From contig JALMGJ010000012.1 in assembly GCA_023362775.1 (NCBI GenBank), forward strand, positions 26,195,001 through 26,259,000: 64,000 nucleotides of DNA, given 5' to 3'. The notes under the pieces are model-generated. The model made no database searches. It worked only from the letters and a program-made list of their open reading frames with translations, and was not told the origin of the DNA. This document shows, one piece after another, positions 48,935 to 64,000 of the stretch. The stretch comes from Charina bottae (lineage: Eukaryota; Chordata; Lepidosauria; Squamata; Charinaidae). How positions within the stretch are numbered: position 1 is the first letter of the stretch; every line of letters begins with the position of its first letter. Both the position numbers and the translations under genes were made by a program.

Positions 48935-49307
48935 ACATAAAGGATGATGAGTTGGGAGCATGCTTTCCACAGACTGCATGGAAGGAGACTCCTGTTAAGA
49001 TGGAAGCTGATGCAATGTGCGCTCAGGGAATGGCGCCATGTTGGATCATGTCCAAAGCCTTTGGGGGCTTAGAAATGCCGGCGTAAGACAATACAATTTT
49101 CATTAAAGATGGTTAAAGGGATAGCTGAGACTGATCAATGCATAGTCTTCCAGTGTTAATTTCCAGCATTTTTTGGAGAAAGGATTACTTATTTTAGCAG
49201 TCATGACTGGAGTGATATAGCAACAATACTTTGGTTGATGCAGCTTAGAATTGGGTCGATACAATACGCCACCCAGAGTCACGTTTTGTGAGACGGGCAG
49301 CCATATA

Positions 49308-49413
49308 AATAGGATGGATGGATGGATGGATGGACGGATGGATGGACGGATGGACGGACGGATGGACGGATGGACGGATGGACGGATGGACGGATGGACG
49401 GACGGACGGATGG
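49308..49413 (+). repeat. (GGAT/GGAC)n tetranucleotide array
   Basis: GGAT and GGAC units mixed over about 105 bp. Confidence 0.92.
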
Positions 49414-49454
49414 ATAAAATCTGCTTTCTTTGCAGCTCCATCACACTGTTAGCT

Positions 49455-49675
49455 CCTGTTTAGCTTGTGATCCACCAGACACCCAGATTCTTTTTGCCTG
49501 TGCTGCTGCCCAGTATGGTCTCCCACATCTCATACAGTATCCATGCCTTTGATTTTTCCAAATGAAGGACTTTGTATTTCTCCTTGCTGAAATTCATCTG
49601 GCTGGTTTCTGCCCATTGCACTATTTTCTCAAAATCTTTCTGAATCTTGATACTGTCCACGGGTGAAACAGACTG
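49455..49675 (-). mobile_element. CR1/L3 LINE fragment
   Basis: Minus reading IQKDFEKIVQWAETSQMNFS, KYKVLHLEKS and GKKNLGVW match the end of the CR1 RT region. Confidence 0.75.
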
Positions 49676-52036
49676 TAAAAAGGGTTGGGCTTTGAGGATG
49701 CAGTCAAGGCCACCATCTTGATTTTTTGACCTTCCTGAGGCCTCTCATAGACAGCTTTCAAAAATCTGTATGTCCATCAGCTGGCAGCAGAGAAATACTG
49801 AAGAAGCTCAAATCTGGCAGATCTGCAGAAGTTGTAGTTATGCACAACCAGTATAAGACAAGGTTCACCAATTGTGCTATGCCAGGATTCATTAAACATG
49901 TGATCTCAGGTTGGAATAAATAAATACAAGAATACAAGAAGTTGTTTTGTCATGATATCAACTGAACCCATATACAGGTAGTCCTCACTTAACAACCACA
50001 ATTGGGACCAGAATTTCAGTTGCTAAGCAAAGCAGTCATTAAGTGACTCCAACCCGATTTTACAACCTTTTTTGTGGCAGTTGTTAAGAGAATCACCGTG
50101 GGCTTTAAGCGAACCATGTGGTCATTAAGCGAATCATGCAGTTCCCCATTGATTTTGCTTGCCAGAAGCTGACTGGGAAGGTTGAAAATGGCGATCACGT
50201 GACGCTGCGATGGTCATAAATGTGAACCGGTTCCCAAGCACCCAAATTGTGATCATGTGACTGCAGGGACGCTGCGACCGTCTTAAGTGTGAGGACTGGT
50301 TGTAAGTTGGTTTTCCCGCTGGCCAAACCATGTCTTCAGGGCCTTTCGGAAGAGTGTTAAGGTGGGGGCCAATCTTAAATCTTAAAAATAAAGCCTGTAT
50401 CCCCAACATCTCATAAGTCTTCGTTATTGTATTTGAAGCAACTCCAAATCTCCAGTTAGACTTGAATCCTGATGTTCTTGTGGCCTGTCAAAGTGAAATA
50501 GAAACTTATCAAATGATACTGGGAGAGGATGAGGGAACACCACTAGAATCAATAAACAAAGAAGCATTCTGAATTAACCCCAAGTGATACACAAACAGGG
50601 ACAAAAGAGGACTAAAAGTACAGTGTTGACATACAAAGGCTTGCCTTCTGCCACTCCTGAGGAAGGGAAAACATGCCTACCATTTAGAATTTAGAATGAT
50701 TGATAATTAACTTTGGTTAGCTAATACATGTTCTCAGTGGACCTCAAGGCTGTGCCGTTCACAGATTGATTTGCGTCAATCATCCCTTGTGAAGTCAGTA
50801 GAGTGCCACTGGAACGGCTTAATTTTTCTTAGAAATGCAATCTTGCCCCGAGGGGTACAAGCCTTTGACAAGGGGAGAGGGGTGGTCAATAGGAAGTCCG
50901 TGGAATGGCCGGATGGGTCAAATGTAGTAGAACCAGAAGAATTAATCATTTCAGTATGGAAAATTGGCTTTTGAGTTTGCCTCCCCAACAGTAGATCAGC
51001 TTTTTCTAACCTGGTAACTTCCAGGGTGCACTGGATTAGGAACTCTGTTATTTCCAATCTGCAGGATCACAGGCAGATGTGGCTGGGCAATATGGGACTT
51101 GTAGTCCAATGTGTCTGGAAAGTGCCTGGTTTCCAGAAGGCTGCATTAGACTTTACTATGGCTAAGTGACAATAAGACACAGCTCACAATGGAAAACATG
51201 ACCTGTTTTTATTACACTTAAACTGACATTCAGATCCCCTGTTAACTGAAGTTCAAATATTCATGAACTCGGAAGCACAAGGCCTTGAAGAAATAGTAAT
51301 GGTCTCCTAAGTCTTGGGATACAACATAAGCAGAATTAAGTGGTTATTATCGGATCCAGGTCCAATGGTAGGATGTGTGGAAGAGAGGAAAACCAGAAAA
51401 GGTTTCCTTTGCTTGCTTAACAGACATTATGCTAATCTATGATTTATTTAACTATGGTTTATTCAATAAGCCACGGTGCTGAGGTTCACACAACATGTTA
51501 AGCCAAAACCAAACCAACCCCACTGTAACTATGTGTGTGTGTAAAGCCATTCTTACTGTAGGACATCATCAAAACATAGTTAAGTATTTTGAAAGCCTAA
51601 TGGTTTTAACAAATGTTTAATGTCTTTATTTAAGTCCTCCTATGGGATTTAAATAAGGTTAATTTTGGGTAAACTATGAGCTGATATAATTTTGTATACA
51701 AACAATGATGTCTTTGCATGTCTGTCTGTCTGTCTATCATCTGTCTAATAAAAAATGTAAGGAATGTGTACATTTTACAGAACTCGGTGTTCAAATCTCA
51801 GTATCAGAATTTTGATAATTTAAAGAGATTAAAGAGATTCTTTGGCACCACAGAGATTCCAAGCTTCCATTTCTTTTTATTTCTTTGGCTACCAAGACAG
51901 GTTCCAACATTTGGGACTGTGTTGTCTTCCTCTACTGACCTACTGAATTCAGGATCCTTAAAAGAACCAGTAAGTGAACGAAGACGCATGAAGAGTTATA
52001 GGCAATTCTTTGGCAGGGCTCTTACCAGCTTGCCAC

Positions 52037-52366
52037 AAGGTAAAGGTAAAGGTAAAGGTAAAGGTTCCCCCTGCACATTTGTGCAGTCGTGTCCGACTCT
52101 AGGGGCCGGTGCTCATCTCCATTTGTTAGCCGAAGAGCCAGCGTTGTCCGAAGATGCTTCCACGGTCATGTGGCCACATGACACGCGCAGAACGCTGTTA
52201 CCTACCCACCGAAGTGGTTTGCATGCTTTCGAATTGCTAGGTTGGCAAGAGCTGGAGCTAGTGCGGGAGCTCACTCCGCATGCGGGGCTAGGGATTCGAA
52301 CCTCCGAACTTGTGATCTTCCGGTCGACAAGCCTGGCATCTTACCCGCTGAGCCACCACGCCCCTT
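52037..52366 (-). mobile_element. tRNA-derived SINE, Sauria type, full length
   Basis: Tail of four (AAGGTA) units at 52037-52061, then the 3' region, and the tRNA head ending at 52366 with GGTTCGAATCC on minus. Abuts the Bov-B fragment that follows. Confidence 0.8.
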
Positions 52367-52372
52367 AACTAT

Positions 52373-52822
52373 GGCCTACTGGGTAAAATTCCCAGTAGTC
52401 ATGTATGGCTGTGAGAGTTGGACCATAAGGAAGACTGAGCGCCGAAGAATTGATGCTTTCGAGCTGTGGTGCTGGAGAAGACTCTTGAGAGTCCCTTGGA
52501 CTGCAAGGAGGTCAAACCAGTCAATCCTAAAGGAAATCAACCCTGACTGCTCATTGGAAGGACAGATACTGAAGCTGAAGCTCAAATACTTTGGCCACCT
52601 AATGCGAAGAGAGGACTCACTGGAAAAGACCCTGATGCTGGGAAAGACTGAAGGCAAAAGGAGAAGGGGACGGCAGAGGATGAGATGGTTAGATAGCATC
52701 ACCGATGCAATGAACATGAATTTGAGTAAACTCCGGGAGGCAGTGGAGGACAGGAAGGCCTGGCGTGCTATGGTCCATGAGGTCACGAAGAGTCGGACAC
52801 GACTAAACGACTGAACAACAAA
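52373..52822 (+). mobile_element. Bov-B (RTE) LINE 3' fragment
   Basis: Opposite orientation to the 46-47 kb copies. Encodes VVMYGCESWTIRKTERRR to HEVTKSRTRLND without a frameshift and ends GACTGAACAACAAAAAA, so recent. Confidence 0.9.
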
Positions 52823-53622
52823 AAATACTGTTTGCCTTTTTCAGGATGGAAAGTGAGAGTGCTGAAGAAGTCATGACATTTGTTGTGCTTTAAATTGTGG
52901 GGGAAATTGCCAAAATGACAAGTTCATAGCAAACAGCCCCATCTGGTGGTGGATTGCTTTTTAATTGGCCCATGCTATAAAACAAACATATTTGTATCTG
53001 ACTTTCAAAGCACTTAATGGAAAGAACAAATCATAGTTAAAGATTAAGGCATTTGCTTTCATGCCAATGTGGCCAGATTTAGCAGTACCTGGATTATGTT
53101 AAAGCTATTTTTTTATCCTACTATTTTTAGATTTTTTTAATTTTTATTCTGCTATTCAATTAAAAAAAAGCTTCCAGAGATGATTTATTTTATTTATTTA
53201 TTACATTTATATCCCGCCCATCTCCCCCACAAGGAGGGACCCTGGGCGATTAATTTTAGGCTGTAAACTGGATCCAAACAATACTGTATAATAAATTACA
53301 ATTACTTAGGTTAACGAGTGGTGTGCAATGGGGTATGTGTGAGATGGTCGAGTGGATTCATTTACTGGATTTCTGCGGTTTAGTGGGTCATACTCTTAAC
53401 CCGTGAAAAAAACAGAAGTCATGTCCACCGACTTGAAATTTAAAGACAAAAATGAGGTGCTTGGGAGGCACGGTGTATAGCACAGAAGCAGCCAGATCAT
53501 CTTCAAAAAGTCTAAACGAAGTCATGGCTAATATTCTGAGGAAATATCTCTTTTCTCCGAAGGAATTTCTCATTCTGTCTTCATCTTGTACAACCCTGAA
53601 TCTTACATATTGTTATTTCTCA

Positions 53623-53627
<5 letters not shown>

Positions 53628-53656
<29 letters not shown>

Positions 53657-53690
53657 TATTAAACTTGTATGCTGCCCAATTCTCAATGAC

Positions 53691-53728
<38 letters not shown>
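53628..53728 (+). repeat. (AAT)n and (ATG)n arrays
   Basis: About 10 AAT units (53628-53656) and 13 TGA units (53690-53728), 33 bp apart. Similar (TGA)n at 43089-43134. Confidence 0.92.
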
Positions 53729-53729
<1 letters not shown>

Positions 53730-53954
53730 TCCTAAGGAACACTCATCATAGCAGTGCTAATCTCGGCTGATTTCAACAAGCCATTTGAGATCCAGTTGGT
53801 TGATATATTCATGAGAGACCACCAGGGCTGTAGGTTAAGATGGAAAGTCAGAAGACATCTGGAAGATGGCACTAATTACATATGGCTTCCAAGGAAGAAA
53901 CATGGATGAGTCCACAATGTCATGAGGAGTTGAACTTTACTTGAAGAAGGCTTT

Positions 53955-54135
53955 CTCAACCAGCCTACCCAGCCTTGGCTGATCTGGACGAAGTTCAGCA
54001 GGATCAGACCTGTTTCGGACTTGGATGGGAGATCCCACCACCACCCGAACTATAGAATAGATTGGGAAAAGTTGAAAAAGCATCCCAGAATGCAGCAATG
54101 GCAAATCCCTTCCATACTGCTGCCAAGGAATCAAC
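53955..54135 (+). mobile_element. 5S-rRNA-derived SINE
   Basis: AGCCTACCCAGCCTTGGCTG, AGTTCAGCAGGATCAGACCTG and GGACTTGGATGGGAGAT follow the order of a vertebrate 5S rRNA gene (including the region of its internal promoter), with a non-5S tail. Too diverged to be a 5S gene. Confidence 0.65.
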
Positions 54136-54229
54136 ATGGCAACATGCTGCTATGAAGCCACCAGATTAAGTTCAGTGTCAGGTAATCTTTAGGTCAAATT
54201 GTTTGCTGAATAGAGTCAACACTCTATAT

Positions 54230-54351
54230 CAGTGTTTCTCAACCTGGGCAACTTTAAGACCTGTGGACTTCAACTCCCAGAATTCCCCAGCTGGGGAATT
54301 CTGGAAGTTGAAGTCCACAGGTCTTAAAGTTGCCCAGGTTGAGAAACACTG
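54230..54351 (+). mobile_element. hAT-like foldback element, family C
   Basis: Palindromic, flanks CTCTATAT/CTCTACAT; lies about 300 bp upstream of the RPL17 promoter. Confidence 0.88.
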
Positions 54352-54654
54352 CTCTACATAAATAGACTGTGATTTTTCCAACAGCTTTCCTAATTAGAGC
54401 GTAAATTTTCCTTTGGAAATTGTACTGCATGGGAGTTCATCACAGAATAGACAACAATCATTAATTAAACATCAGTGTTACAGCTTCCGCCACTGATATG
54501 CATTCCCATAAGAAGGTACACGGTCCCTAGAAACCTTCTTCGCTTCATGCTCGGTAATGGAACTTCTCCACGATCCCTTTACTAGTCTGCTGGGGGGAAT
54601 GACGTCCGCTTGGGAGACTCGGAAGTGACGCATACGCCTCCCAGAATGCTCTGG

Positions 54655-54689
54655 CCTTCCTTTTTCCCGGCGGTAGTGGCCGTCTTAAG
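54655..54689 (+). other. RPL17: RPL17 exon 1 (non-coding, 5'-TOP type)
   Basis: A pyrimidine tract (CCTTCCTTTTTCCC, 54655-54667) in a local CpG-rich stretch is followed by a short leader and a donor AAG|GTGAGC at 54690. This is the usual layout of vertebrate ribosomal-protein genes, where transcription starts at a C within the tract and the 5'-TOP motif gives mTOR-controlled translation. The exact start base is inferred. Confidence 0.7.
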
Positions 54690-54939
54690 GTGAGCTACAT
54701 GGCGCTGCGCTGGGCCTTCGGTTTTATCCGTAGTCGGGGGCCGCCATCCGGTGATGAGCCCCCTTGAAACTGGCCCATACGGAGAGGGGAGGGTTTAAGA
54801 TGGACGACCGCTATGGTATTTCCATAGTTTAGAGCGGGGAAGAGGGAAAATGGACGAGTGGAAACGGAGGGAGGGGGGTATTGTGGACAAGTGCCCCGGA
54901 GGGAGGGGCGATGGAGGAAACCATTCCGTTTGGGTAATG

Positions 54940-55255
54940 GTTGTTGTTTATTCGTTCAGTCGTTTCCGACTCTTCGTGACCTCATGGACCAGTCCACGCC
55001 AGAGCTTTCTGTCGGCCGTCACCATCCCCAGCTCCCCAATGGTTGAGTCTGTCACCTCCAGAATATCATCCATCCATCTTGCCCTTGGTCGGCCCCTCTT
55101 CCTTTTGCCTTCCACTTTCCCTAGCATCAGCTTCTTCTCCAAGGTATCCTGTCTTCTCATTATGTGGCCAAAGTACTTGAGTTTTGCCTTTAATATCATT
55201 TCTGCCGATCGTTTTTCCCCATAAGGGGGAGGTCTCCGCATAGTTTTGCAATAGT
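54940..55255 (-). mobile_element. Bov-B-type RTE LINE, divergent lineage
   Basis: In RPL17 intron 1, 250 bp after exon 1. Reads KYFGHIMRRQDTLEKKLMLG to HEVTKSRKRLNE; a different subfamily from the other three copies. Confidence 0.85.
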
Positions 55256-55928
55256 AGAGAGGGTGGGGGGCAGGCATAGTTTTTGTTTGCCTTGCCCCAA
55301 AAGCCAGTGTGGACGTTCGGATCCATAGGGCGAAGTTGGGGTGCTGGGGTGCCCCATGTGTTGCTGAGTATTGGGGTGCCCCAGGAGTTGCAGCTGTTCA
55401 GTATTGCTCCTCATGGATTCTGCCGCCTGGAGCTCCTGAAAGTTGCAGTTTAGGAACGGGGAAAGCTACACCTTTCTCATCCTCCCGCAATAGAAAAGGG
55501 ACGAAGATGCATAAATGCAATCTGGAGGTTACAGGAGTCGTTGCTTCTGTTGATTCTAGGGAGTTGAGGATTGGGTCTTTATCAAGTGATGATTTGCGGG
55601 GCTGATGTATAAATGCTGCAGTCTTAATGGTAAAAAGTAGATTTCAAGGAAATCTGGGTGAGAAAAAGACCAGAATTTAACTTGTTCTTCGAATTGGTGT
55701 GTTTTGCAATGCAGATCTCTCCAATGTTGAGCTAATTGATTTTGTAGTTAGAAATGGTGGTGGGAGAGCAGAGGGAACATAAATTTATCTTTTGTGCTGT
55801 AATGTAGTCATACAACATGTTAAATCTGAGTTACTCAAAGGCAGATGTGATGTTTGCATAACAGGCTGCAGAGAGAGAGAGAGAAACTTTTATAGTTAGT
55901 GTAATAGATTGGGTCACAAAACATGCTA

Positions 55929-55970
55929 AGACATTCATTCATTCATTCATTCATTCATTCATTCATTCAT
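55929..55970 (+). repeat. (CATT)n array
   Basis: About ten ATTC units in RPL17 intron 1; a similar array is at 27912-27952. Confidence 0.92.
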
Positions 55971-56768
55971 TAAAGAGATTTATATGGCTGCCCAACGCAC
56001 TCATGGTGACCCCTGGGGCTTACAAAAACAAAACCCCAAATACAAAACCCACTACACCCCACCCCCCTGGCGGCAACAATACATTCAAACAAGCCACATG
56101 ATGGGCTCTGCATCAACCTGGGATCCCCAGCCCCGCTGGCCAAACCATGTCTTCAGGGCCTTTCGGAAGAGTATTAAGGTGGGGGCCAATCTTATCTCTG
56201 CAGGTATGATGATCCACAGGGAGGGAGCCGCCATGGAGAAGGCCCTTCTTGGTCCCACTAGATGACCTCCTTAATGGGGAACCCTAACATACCCCACCTC
56301 TCCAATCTGGTGGGAGGAATGGATCTAATATTCAGATAGGAGGCCACAAAGAAATCATACTAGAGTGTTGAATTTTTGACAGAACCAAAGAAAAATCTTG
56401 GAAGAAAACAGTAGCAAAGAACCAGCATGTTGTCAAGAAAATTACATGGATGGATCCATCAAATCACCAGAATCCAAGCTTAATTTGCAGGCTTTCCCTA
56501 GTATGTGCTGATCAAGCTGTGTTATAATTTTAATGATATTTTGCATTGGCTTAGCATTTAAAATAAGGGCAGAAGAACAAAGGTAACTATTTACCATTGT
56601 CTTAATAACACTTCATTGTTGCATTTTAATTCATTGCATTTAATTAAGTATTCTGATTCTAGGATAATCAAATTGAGATATTACGAAGACTGAAATCTCT
56701 GTTTTACATTGTGTGTGAATTGTTAGGGGGGAAGAGGACTGGGGGTGTTTCTTGGGGTAAAAACTCAG

Positions 56769-56837
56769 GCTGCGTTGATGACTTTCTTAGGATACCTTTG
56801 GATGTAAATAATGAAAAAACTATGAATTCTGAGCAGC
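56769..56837 (+). ncRNA. SNORD58: Box C/D snoRNA, SNORD58 family, copy 1
   Basis: In RPL17 intron 1, 79 nt upstream of the 3' splice site. Box C TTGATGA (56775-56781; first base departs from the purine consensus), conserved core ACCTTTGGAT, box D CTGA (56829-56832) and a terminal stem GCTGC/GCAGC. SNORD58 RNAs guide 2'-O-methylation of 28S rRNA and lie in RPL17 introns in mammals. Confidence 0.88.
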
Positions 56838-56929
56838 TTTTTTCCTGACAGTGCAAGAAGGCATAGATAATTTACTATTTCAGGTCTGAAATATGATTTT
56901 TCCAAATTTTGCTTAGGTGAGCTTTGAAA

Positions 56930-61370
<4,441 letters not shown>

Positions 61371-61388
61371 ACATTGATGTAATTTACA

Positions 61389-61394
61389 AATAAA
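61389..61394 (+). terminator. RPL17: RPL17 polyadenylation signal
   Basis: AATAAA 19 nt after the stop codon, giving a very short 3' UTR typical of ribosomal-protein mRNAs; cleavage expected near 61410. Confidence 0.85.
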
Positions 61395-62707
61395 ACTACA
61401 GTTTGATTTAACACACATCTCTTCATTACAGATTTCTTTGCAATATCTTTTTAGACAGGTTATACTTCACAGATTTCAAGCACACTTTTAATTGAGCTTA
61501 TCTTAAATATCATGACATAAATAAATGTAACATAGATTTTTCAAATATACCTGCGTTGAGACAGGTATAAAATACTGTTTTCCTGCTTCTTGGATTGCTC
61601 CTAAATGTGATAAATTGGCTGGTGAGTTGGTTGTTAGAATATTTGGCCAAACATTTTATTATTTATTTCCTTGTGATAGAGCAATATTTCATGAAGCTAG
61701 AAATATTATAATACGATTCTGAAGATGAGGAATGAGTACTTTAGCCTTCCCATAAGAGCCGTGGAGTATTTCTCCTTTCAGTTACATGCAATACAGTATT
61801 TGCTACTGGATCTGAATGGTTGGATTTACGAATCATGCTAAGCTATGAGTTACTGACTAAGCCACTAAGCTTTATTCACACATTATGCTTAGTGGTTAGT
61901 CTTGGTTTGCAAACTACAGTGGCTCTAAATCAATTTTTCCTTAAAAAAAATACTGCATTGAATCCAGCAGCAGCTGTTCCACCAGGAGATACAACCCAAG
62001 AGTTGTTCAGAACAGACCTGCTAATGTAGAGGGTTTCTCCTCTTAGAAGGCTTTTCTCACATCAGAAGCTGCTTGGTGATGGGAGCAGCAGTCCAGCCTG
62101 TGAGTAGATCATTGCCAGTCTTCCCCAGGGCCTGCCATAGACATCAAACCTGTGGGTGGTTAATAGTTTATAATTGTTCTTGGCTACTTGGAAAACTTCG
62201 GCCAAGACTGCTGTTGTATATATCCTCTTCTAAGAAGGATTTGTTGGAGGACTTCTGAACAGGCATGTACAAACATGTCTTTTTGCAGCAATGTTGCCAC
62301 CTCAACAGTCCTCCCAGAGATAATAAATAATGGAAGAGAATCTGATTGGGATATGCAAGTAGCATGTTTAAAAGATAAAATTAACAGGACTATTATAGAT
62401 TATTGTTAATAAGCGTGCAAGATTTTTTTTAGTACATTCCAGAGTTTCAAATGCCCTTCAGGTTTAAGACGTAAATGAACACTTTGAACGCTAGCTCATA
62501 AAGGTATTGTGGCGTATGTATGGCCATTGATGGATATGTTGCTTTGCTAGGACTACTGAATCTGGGATGCAATAATACAGATACAGACAAGAATAGCTTT
62601 TTGTTGCCTTCTAATGGCCAGCTGACTTTTTGTATCCCAGATGTGTGAGCCATTGATTGGCGGCTCAAAAGACAGCATGTTTCTCCCATGTGGAACTTGG
62701 TCTAAAT

Positions 62708-62779
62708 CAGTATTTTTCAAATGCTGGCTGGGGAATTCTGGGAGTTGAAGTCCACACATCTTAAGTTTGAAAAACACTG
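62708..62779 (+). mobile_element. hAT-like foldback element, family C, reduced
   Basis: Short copy with CAGTATTTTTCAAATGC and AAAAACACTG ends; flanks GTCTAAAT/GTCTTAAC. Confidence 0.72.
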
Positions 62780-63354
62780 GTCTTAACAAAATGGAAATGG
62801 GGCTGCAGGGACATTATTGAAGCTTTGCTATAACATTTGAACAGAACTGCTATACTGTGGATAACTCAAAATAGCTATAAAAGCTGCAGCCACCTACGGT
62901 GACTAATGTGAAGAACCTAAGGAAGGGATCCAGTTTTCAAATACAATTTTCTTACTGGGAGTCTAAAAAAAAATCCTGCTTTACATTCTCTTATAAAAAT
63001 TGAATGTGTCTTTAACCATTGTATGGTGATAAGTAGAAATTCCAGAGATGGGAACATTCTGTTGCACTTCTGTGTTGAGTGAAGCTGCCTCTGGATTTCC
63101 TTGTGCAATTCGTAAAGATGGGGTAATCCTCAGAGCAGGGAAGCAAGCCTAAAAAGAAAATGGAATATCGCACTTGAGGAATATGTACAGTGATGTCCTT
63201 ATGGTGCCACCTTTTAAAAATGTAATTCATATAAATATACCAGAATCTTAAGAATTGGGAGGGGTGGTAAATGCCGTCAATTCTACCTCCATATAAGAAT
63301 CCATGAGAAAAGGCTGTCCAGCCTCTGAATGCATCCAGCAAAAAGGGAGGCACT

Positions 63355-63650
63355 GTTAAATTTCTTTAACGCTCAAAATCTGCGTTCCTGTCACTTAATC
63401 CTTGATCTATGTGTCCTGCACACTGGGATGACAGAACAGGCGTTTGCTTTCTGTGCAACATCTTTTCAGGATTGCAAGAGTGGAAAAATAACCCCCTTGA
63501 ACCATCTCACAAATTTTTTCTTATTGATGGTCCTCGCTGTTCTCTTAACCTGTTCCGGTTTTTCTCAATCCATCTTAAAATACGATGCCCAGAATTGGAC
63601 ATGGCATTTGAGGTGGTTTGATCAATGTAGTGTGGACAACACAGCTTCAA
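63355..63650. mobile_element. CR1-like LINE fragment
   Basis: Contains CCCAGAATTGGACATGGCAT and GAGGTGGTTTGATCAATG, resembling CR1 3'-region sequence; short and diverged. Confidence 0.5.
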
Positions 63651-64000
63651 ATTTGTGTTACAAGTATGACAGGGTGGAGAGAACTGGGCAACTCTCAGAC
63701 GCATGCAGGATCAGTTTGGATTGCAGGAAATGATGGGATATATGCTGGCTTAAAGGGGAAAAACTGAGGCTTCAAAATAAACAGACAAGAATGCAGCTTG
63801 TTAGGGCTAACAGTGTTTACTGGTAGCATAAGGCAATAATGCAGATACAGTTCATTATCACAAAAATGAAAAAGATGAATATACAAGATACATCATTGTA
63901 AAAGGAAAAACAAAACAAACTTATAAGCAGAGTTCCATGTATTGATCCCAGGGCCAGAGTTCCTGCCGTGGCCTATGCCCAAAGCCAGGCATAGCTCACT

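Larger units (their letters stand above)
47800..52030. other. Intergenic stretch with scattered repeats
   Basis: Contains the family-C element at 48800, the GGAT array, a CR1 fragment at 49455, an inverted-repeat element at 49976 and a degenerate hAT-like trace near 51000-51130; nothing else recognised. Confidence 0.55.
61411..64000. other. Downstream of RPL17, no gene seen
   Basis: Only the short family-C element (62708-62779) and a CR1-like fragment (63355-63650) are recognised. No coding exon supported. Confidence 0.6.

Noticed and set aside
52242..52814. 190-residue frame mixing two sequences
   Set aside because: Chimera of an antisense Sauria-type SINE and a Bov-B fragment read through a junction.
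53955..54060. Possible 5S rRNA gene
   Set aside because: Too diverged and fused to a SINE tail; no terminator T run at the expected place.

Overview
The window is nuclear DNA from a vertebrate, most likely a squamate reptile (lizard or snake). Two recognisable genes lie head to head. The rest is dense with squamate-type repeats: Bov-B (RTE) LINE 3' ends, a tRNA SINE whose (ACCTTT)n tail matches Sauria SINEs, CR1/L2-like and L1 LINEs, 5S-rRNA-derived SINEs, many hAT miniature elements and long microsatellites. No bacterial-type operon, CRISPR array or free-standing tRNA/rRNA gene was seen.

Left half, minus strand: endothelial lipase (LIPG), ten coding exons from 29141 down to 4387. All splice phases agree and give a 503-residue secreted lipase with an intact Ser171-Asp195-His277 triad. 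Two short exons carry the 3' end: exon 9 at 5826-5930 and a 22-nt coding stub in exon 10. The 3' UTR appears to continue to about position 365 and holds three hAT miniature elements. The promoter and exon 1 sit in a CpG-rich region (about 28430-30350) with a CCAAT box, a TATA-like box and a (CTG)n/(CCT)n run just upstream of the start codon.

Middle, about 30.3-54.6 kb: the intergenic space. It holds a 415-bp purine-only tract, a long nested L1 (about 34.0-40.1 kb, minus) interrupted by a second non-LTR element with an open 399-codon reverse-transcriptase frame, a 163-bp near-perfect palindrome, several Bov-B copies, and many hAT elements with 8-bp target duplications.

Right, plus strand: ribosomal protein uL22 (RPL17), a 5'-TOP-type non-coding first exon plus six coding exons (56930-61370) giving exactly 184 residues. 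Three introns carry box C/D snoRNAs of the SNORD58 family, as in mammals. The LIPG/RPL17 neighbourhood matches human 18q21.

The main new observation is that at least four different hAT-like miniature families, about 17 copies, almost all sit in 8-bp duplications with a central TA (NNNTANNN), the signature of Buster-type hAT transposases. Two different families inserted successively into the same ATTTAGAG target. Other points: a 102-bp unit amplified inside a tRNA SINE at three loci, inverted Penelope-like repeats with a hammerhead-like core, and one SNORD58 copy pushed far from its 3' splice site by transposon insertions.
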